Shown: positions 13,863 through 16,434 of the stretch, one piece after another
How the letters are laid out: each line of letters opens with the position of its first letter
How positions within the stretch are numbered: position 1 is the first letter of the stretch
Source of the DNA: Patescibacteria group bacterium
GTDB taxonomy: Bacteria > Patescibacteriota > Saccharimonadia > Saccharimonadales > CAIOMD01
DNA length: 16,434 nt
NCBI GenBank assembly: GCA_030917025.1
Contig: JAUPVN010000051.1
Span: 1 to 16,434 of the forward strand
Direction of reading: 5' to 3'
Position numbers and translations under genes: made by a program
Notes under the pieces: model-generated
Databases searched by the model: none
Seen by the model: the letters and a program-made list of their open reading frames with translations, nothing else
Told to the model about the DNA's origin: nothing

Positions 13863-14687
13863 ATGAATAATAAAATATCTATAAGTGTTATCATACCAGT
13901 TTATAACGAAGAGCATTGCATTAAACAGTGTTTAGATGCGGTTTGGGCTCAAGAATATGTTAATGAGGTTATAGTTATAGACAATAATTGCACAGATAAT
14001 ACTGTAAATATTGTAAAAAAGCACTATAAAAAAACAATTATTTTAAAAGAGCATCGCCAAGGCCAACAATACGCACAGGCCTTAGGTTTTGATAGATCTA
14101 CGGGTGACATTATTGCCAGAATAGATGCAGACACTATTTTACCTAATTTATGGTCTAACCAGCTAATTAATATATTTGATAAGAATCAAAAATTTAATGC
14201 AGTTACTGGTTATGGATATTCTAGAACTGGTATTAAATCACGTAAATTTGGAAGATTATGGACAATTATATATTATGCCGAAGCTAAAGCAATTTTAGGG
14301 GTCTCTGTTTTATGGGGTTCTAACATGGCAATAAAAAAAGATGTTTGGCAAAAAGCGCGCCAATTTTATTATATGGGAGACAAAAAAGTTCACGACGATC
14401 AAAGCTTAAGTTTGGCGCTTGCAACTACTAGTGAGCCAATTTTATTAGCACCTAACTTAGTTGTATCTGTAGATTCTGGCAGTATTATGCGTTTAGGCAA
14501 GCTTTGGAGTTATTATAAATTACAAATTATTACAAAAATGATATACAAAAATATACATTGGCGCTTTAAATCTAATATTTTTAAGCGACTATTACTTTTT
14601 GTAGTAACTCTGCCTATAGTTATTGGATGGTTTTTGTTTTCTATAATTTATACATTGTTTAAAAGAAAAATTAAAATATGGATTTAA
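13863..14687 (+). CDS. Family 2 glycosyltransferase, membrane-associated
   Basis: 274-aa GT-A fold inverting glycosyltransferase. SVIIPVYNEEHCIKQCLDAV (8-27) opens the nucleotide-sugar domain. VIVIDNNCTDNT carries the conserved Asp40, RIDADT has the metal-binding D-x-D (88-90), and VHDDQSLSLAL (176-186) is in the place of the catalytic ED. GSNMAIKKDVW is the acceptor-side segment. A C-terminal hydrophobic stretch (about 241-265) and basic end KRKIKIWI place it on the inner membrane face. The sugar and acceptor are not predictable. It overlaps rsmG by 10 bp (ATGGATTTAA), so the two are one transcript. Confidence 0.9.
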   Translation: MNNKISISVIIPVYNEEHCIKQCLDAVWAQEYVNEVIVIDNNCTDNTVNIVKKHYKKTIILKEHRQGQQYAQALGFDRSTGDIIARIDADTILPNLWSNQLINIFDKNQKFNAVTGYGYSRTGIKSRKFGRLWTIIYYAEAKAILGVSVLWGSNMAIKKDVWQKARQFYYMGDKKVHDDQSLSLALATTSEPILLAPNLVVSVDSGSIMRLGKLWSYYKLQIITKMIYKNIHWRFKSNIFKRLLLFVVTLPIVIGWFLFSIIYTLFKRKIKIWI

Positions 14688-15295
14688 TACATAAATATTT
14701 TAATAGTTTAAGCCCTACCCACTATGAGCAGATGTCCGCTCTAGAAGTTTTGTATAAAGACTGGAATGCAAAAATTAATGTAATTTCTCGTAAAGATATA
14801 GATAACTTTTACGAACATCATGTGCTACATAGCTTAGCTATTGCTAAATTTATTAATTTTTTGCCTAATGCCAAAGTTTTAGATATTGGAACGGGCGGAG
14901 GTTTCCCGGGGTTGCCGCTAGCAATAATGTTTCCGCAGACTAATTTTGTTTTGGTAGATTCTATAGGTAAAAAGCTAAAGATAGTTGATGATGTAGCTAA
15001 GCAAATTGGTTTAAATAATGTTACAACAATTCATACAAGAGCAGAACAATTAAATGATAAGTACGATTTTGTTACGTCGCGCGCCGTTACACGGTTAGAC
15101 GTTGCCTGGAGCTGGGCAGAGCCACTTTTAAGCCCAGTGTCTCTACACAGTGTTAAAAACGGCTTAATATATTTAAAGGGCGGTGATATAAATGCAGAAA
15201 TACCGAACAATTGTATTATTCAAAAAATACCCTTAAATAACATGTTTAAAGAGCCATATTTTGCCGAGAAAGCCATAGTTTATGGCCATAATTAA
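14678..15295 (+). CDS. rsmG: 16S rRNA (guanine-527 N7) methyltransferase RsmG
   Basis: 205 aa, normal length. It uses S-adenosylmethionine to methylate N7 of G527 (E. coli numbering) in the 530 loop of 16S rRNA. YKDWNAKINVISRKD near the start is the family's N-terminal mark. The SAM-binding motif is KVLDIGTGGGFPGLPLAI (64-82), followed by LVDSIGKKLKIV (acidic ribose-binding Asp) and VTSRAVTRLD, the characteristic SRAV motif. Its start overlaps the glycosyltransferase end by 10 bp, so translation is coupled; no separate Shine-Dalgarno is seen. A strong terminator follows 24 bp after the stop. Loss of rsmG in other bacteria gives low-level streptomycin resistance (family knowledge). Confidence 0.96.
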   Translation: MDLIHKYFNSLSPTHYEQMSALEVLYKDWNAKINVISRKDIDNFYEHHVLHSLAIAKFINFLPNAKVLDIGTGGGFPGLPLAIMFPQTNFVLVDSIGKKLKIVDDVAKQIGLNNVTTIHTRAEQLNDKYDFVTSRAVTRLDVAWSWAEPLLSPVSLHSVKNGLIYLKGGDINAEIPNNCIIQKIPLNNMFKEPYFAEKAIVYGHN

Positions 15296-15318
15296 TTAAT
15301 TGCTGTATCTTAAACATC

Positions 15319-15360
15319 AAAAAAAGTCGAGGCTCCGCAGGCACTCGACTTTATTTTTTG
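15319..15360. terminator. Bidirectional intrinsic terminator between rsmG and cobO
   Basis: Stem AAAGTCGAG/CTCGACTTT (15323-15331 with 15344-15352) around a 12-base loop. On the + strand it is followed by ATTTTTTG; on the minus strand the same stem is followed by TTTTTTTG. It can thus end both converging transcripts, rsmG and cobO. The remaining stretch to 15486 shows no gene; I saw only a near-palindrome (GTAGTAAATTTTGCTAC, 15417-15433). Confidence 0.9.
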
Positions 15361-15486
15361 ACACCTGTTTGTTCTGTTTTAATGCTACGCCCGCGAGTTT
15401 TTATGGTCAAGCTTTTGTAGTAAATTTTGCTACATTAATAGATACATAACATATTTTGTTGTTAAAAAAAGCACAATAAATATGAG

Positions 15487-16056
15487 CTAATAATCTATGC
15501 CACTATTTGCTAAATATTTGTCGTCAAAATGGTGTTTAATTTTTGTCATGTCGGTTGCAATATCAACTAGAGGTAGTAGCTTTGTGGGAAAGTTTCGCCC
15601 CGTTAAACATAAGCTAGTAGATGGGTGACGGTTTTTAATAAGATCGGACATCTTTTTTTGCGTAAGTAAGCCGTCATGCACGGCATTGTTAATTTCGTCG
15701 CAAATAACTAGCTTATAATTACCGTTAGTTGCCGCATTGTAGGCTTTATTGTAAGTTGTTTGGGCCATTTTTTTATGTTCTAAATCTGTAATACCTTTAG
15801 CGCTTAACTCTCCGGCGTTATAAAAACCACCACCACCTTTATAAAACAATAATTTGTTACCAAAAATTGGAGTTATTGCTTCTATAAATTTATGCTCGTT
15901 TACGTGCCAATGTTTAATAAACTGTATATAAGCTACTGGCCAATCTGCACCCAGTGCTCTTGCCATTAAGCCAATACTGGCGCTGGTTTTACCCTTACCA
16001 TCGCCCGTGTAAACTAATACTACACTTTGCTTAGTTTTATAATCTTTAAATGCCAT
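15487..16056 (-). CDS. cobO: Cob(I)alamin/corrinoid adenosyltransferase (CobO/BtuR type)
   Basis: 189 aa, typical length. It transfers the 5'-deoxyadenosyl group of ATP to cob(I)alamin or a corrinoid, giving coenzyme B12. The P-loop YTGDGKGKTSASIGL (16-30) is in the unusual CobA-type form. VICDEINNAVHDGLL carries the Asp-Glu pair, and LTGRNFPTKLLPLVDIATDM with the C-terminal HHFDDKYLANSGIDY are family signatures. No other cobalamin gene is in the window, so in a reduced genome this suggests salvage of exogenous corrinoid for a B12-dependent enzyme. The ATG has a promoter-like TATAGT six bases upstream, suggesting a leaderless start. Confidence 0.94.
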   Translation of the reverse strand: MAFKDYKTKQSVVLVYTGDGKGKTSASIGLMARALGADWPVAYIQFIKHWHVNEHKFIEAITPIFGNKLLFYKGGGGFYNAGELSAKGITDLEHKKMAQTTYNKAYNAATNGNYKLVICDEINNAVHDGLLTQKKMSDLIKNRHPSTSLCLTGRNFPTKLLPLVDIATDMTKIKHHFDDKYLANSGIDY

Positions 16057-16062
16057 TCTTTA

Positions 16063-16091
16063 ACTATATTGATTTTATTAAACATAGTAAA
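16063..16091 (-). promoter_or_regulatory. Promoter of cobO, leaderless type
   Basis: On the minus strand TTTACT (16091-16086, 4/6) and TATAGT (16068-16063, 5/6) are 17 bp apart, the latter six bases before the ATG at 16056. Adenylate-rich AAAGA precedes the ATG but is not a convincing Shine-Dalgarno. Confidence 0.45.
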
Positions 16092-16101
16092 TATATAAAT
16101 C

Positions 16102-16119
16102 TACAAATATATATTTGTA
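16102..16119. promoter_or_regulatory. Perfect 18-bp palindrome between cobO and the aquaporin gene
   Basis: TACAAATATATATTTGTA is its own reverse complement and lies just upstream of the cobO -35, in the 144-bp divergent gap. A shared operator is possible. The AT core makes chance less unlikely than for mixed sequence. No B12 riboswitch was recognised in the gap. Confidence 0.35.
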
Positions 16120-16200
16120 TCTGTTATTTGCATAAGCCTATTGCTTTTTTTGTAATTTGTTTCTATTGTAGTGATATATAAGTTAAAAGGAGGATACGGT

Positions 16201-16434
16201 ATGATAAAGCAACAACATGTTGCTGCGGTGCTTGCAGAGTTTATAGGAACGCTCACGCTAGCTTTAGTAGTATTAAGTACAAGTTTATATAGGTTTCCGT
16301 TATTTACGGCCATGGCAGCAGGTATAACACTAATTGTGTTTGTAAGTGCCTTTGGTAAAATATCTGGTGGTCATTTTAACCCAGCTGTTACTGTTGGATT
16401 ATTTGCAATGCGACAAATTAATGCCGCAAAAGCA
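16201..16434 (+). CDS. Aquaporin/glycerol facilitator family (MIP) channel, N-terminal part
   Basis: Only the first 78 codons are in the window. VLAEFIGTLTLALVVLST is the first membrane helix with the family's Glu (AEFxGT motif). The second helix follows (AMAAGITLIVFVSAFGKISG), then GGHFNPAVTVG, the first NPA box of the pore-lining half-helix. The protein would carry water or small neutral solutes across the membrane. Aquaporin versus glycerol facilitator cannot be decided, because the selectivity-filter arginine lies in the missing half. ATG 16201 has a near-perfect Shine-Dalgarno AAGGAGG (16187-16193) with seven bases of spacing, the strongest in the window. It is divergent from cobO. Confidence 0.92.
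   Translation, partial: MIKQQHVAAVLAEFIGTLTLALVVLSTSLYRFPLFTAMAAGITLIVFVSAFGKISGGHFNPAVTVGLFAMRQINAAKA

Noticed and set aside
15353..15486. Riboswitch or small RNA between the terminator and cobO
   Set aside because: No conserved B12-box-like sequence or stable GC-bearing fold was seen, and the region is downstream, not upstream, of cobO.
1..16434. CRISPR array, transposase, integrase or phage genes
   Set aside because: No regularly spaced repeats and no recognisable mobile-element proteins were found on either strand.

Overview
The window is about 16.4 kb of AT-rich DNA (roughly one third G+C by eye). It looks like a chromosomal segment of a Patescibacteria/CPR bacterium, most likely a Candidatus Saccharibacteria (TM7) lineage. 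The case rests on the protein architectures: a PEGA-domain protein starting MEFLDPEEKRARTFRLF, a sortase with a long Lys/Pro-rich N-terminal extension, and a Lys/His-rich single-pass protein with a DUF4367-like C-terminus. Very tight packing and small housekeeping genes next to lineage-specific surface proteins agree with this. TGA ends two genes in a normal way (HAD phosphatase and alpha/beta hydrolase), so there is no sign of the UGA=Gly code of Gracilibacteria/SR1. The taxonomic call is inference; there is no rRNA in the window.

Layout. 1-1334 (-): gltX, cut by the left edge. 1386-2585 (-) and 2743-4242 (+): divergent genes for a membrane-anchored DUF4367-like protein and a PEGA-domain protein. 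4254-5561 (-): membrane sortase, convergent with the PEGA gene. 5640-5725 (+): tRNA-Leu(CAA) followed by an intrinsic terminator and a short decayed reading frame. 5965-10175 (-): a leftward run of ilvE-type aminotransferase, exodeoxyribonuclease III, a small alpha/beta hydrolase, a 235-bp gap with coding-like remnants, a HAD phosphatase and a degenerate NnrD-like protein. 10246-10665 (-): small membrane protein. 10874-11263 (+): hypothetical protein with a Cys cluster. 11264-11734 (-): smpB. 11803-12735 (+): nucleotidyltransferase-fold protein. 12730-13818 (-): membrane-anchored glycoside hydrolase. 13863-15295 (+): family 2 glycosyltransferase overlapping rsmG. Then come a bidirectional terminator, cobO (-) and a divergent aquaporin-family gene (+) cut by the right edge.

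How the genes fit together. Translation and RNA functions (gltX, tRNA-Leu, smpB, rsmG) are scattered among envelope functions (sortase, PEGA and DUF4367 proteins, anchored glycosidase, glycosyltransferase, aquaporin), as expected of a small host-dependent cell with an elaborate surface. Several genes have a -10-like hexamer only 5-8 bases before the start codon and no Shine-Dalgarno, suggesting leaderless mRNAs. Four others have clear Shine-Dalgarno sequences.

I do not see a CRISPR array, prophage, transposon or obvious new multi-gene system. The best candidates for a second look are a compositionally foreign ~48-residue in-frame insertion in the exonuclease III gene, a possible +1 frameshift (UUU UGA U) extending the alpha/beta hydrolase, the NnrD-like protein lacking its family active-site motifs, operator-like perfect palindromes in three intergenic regions, and the leaderless promoter pattern.
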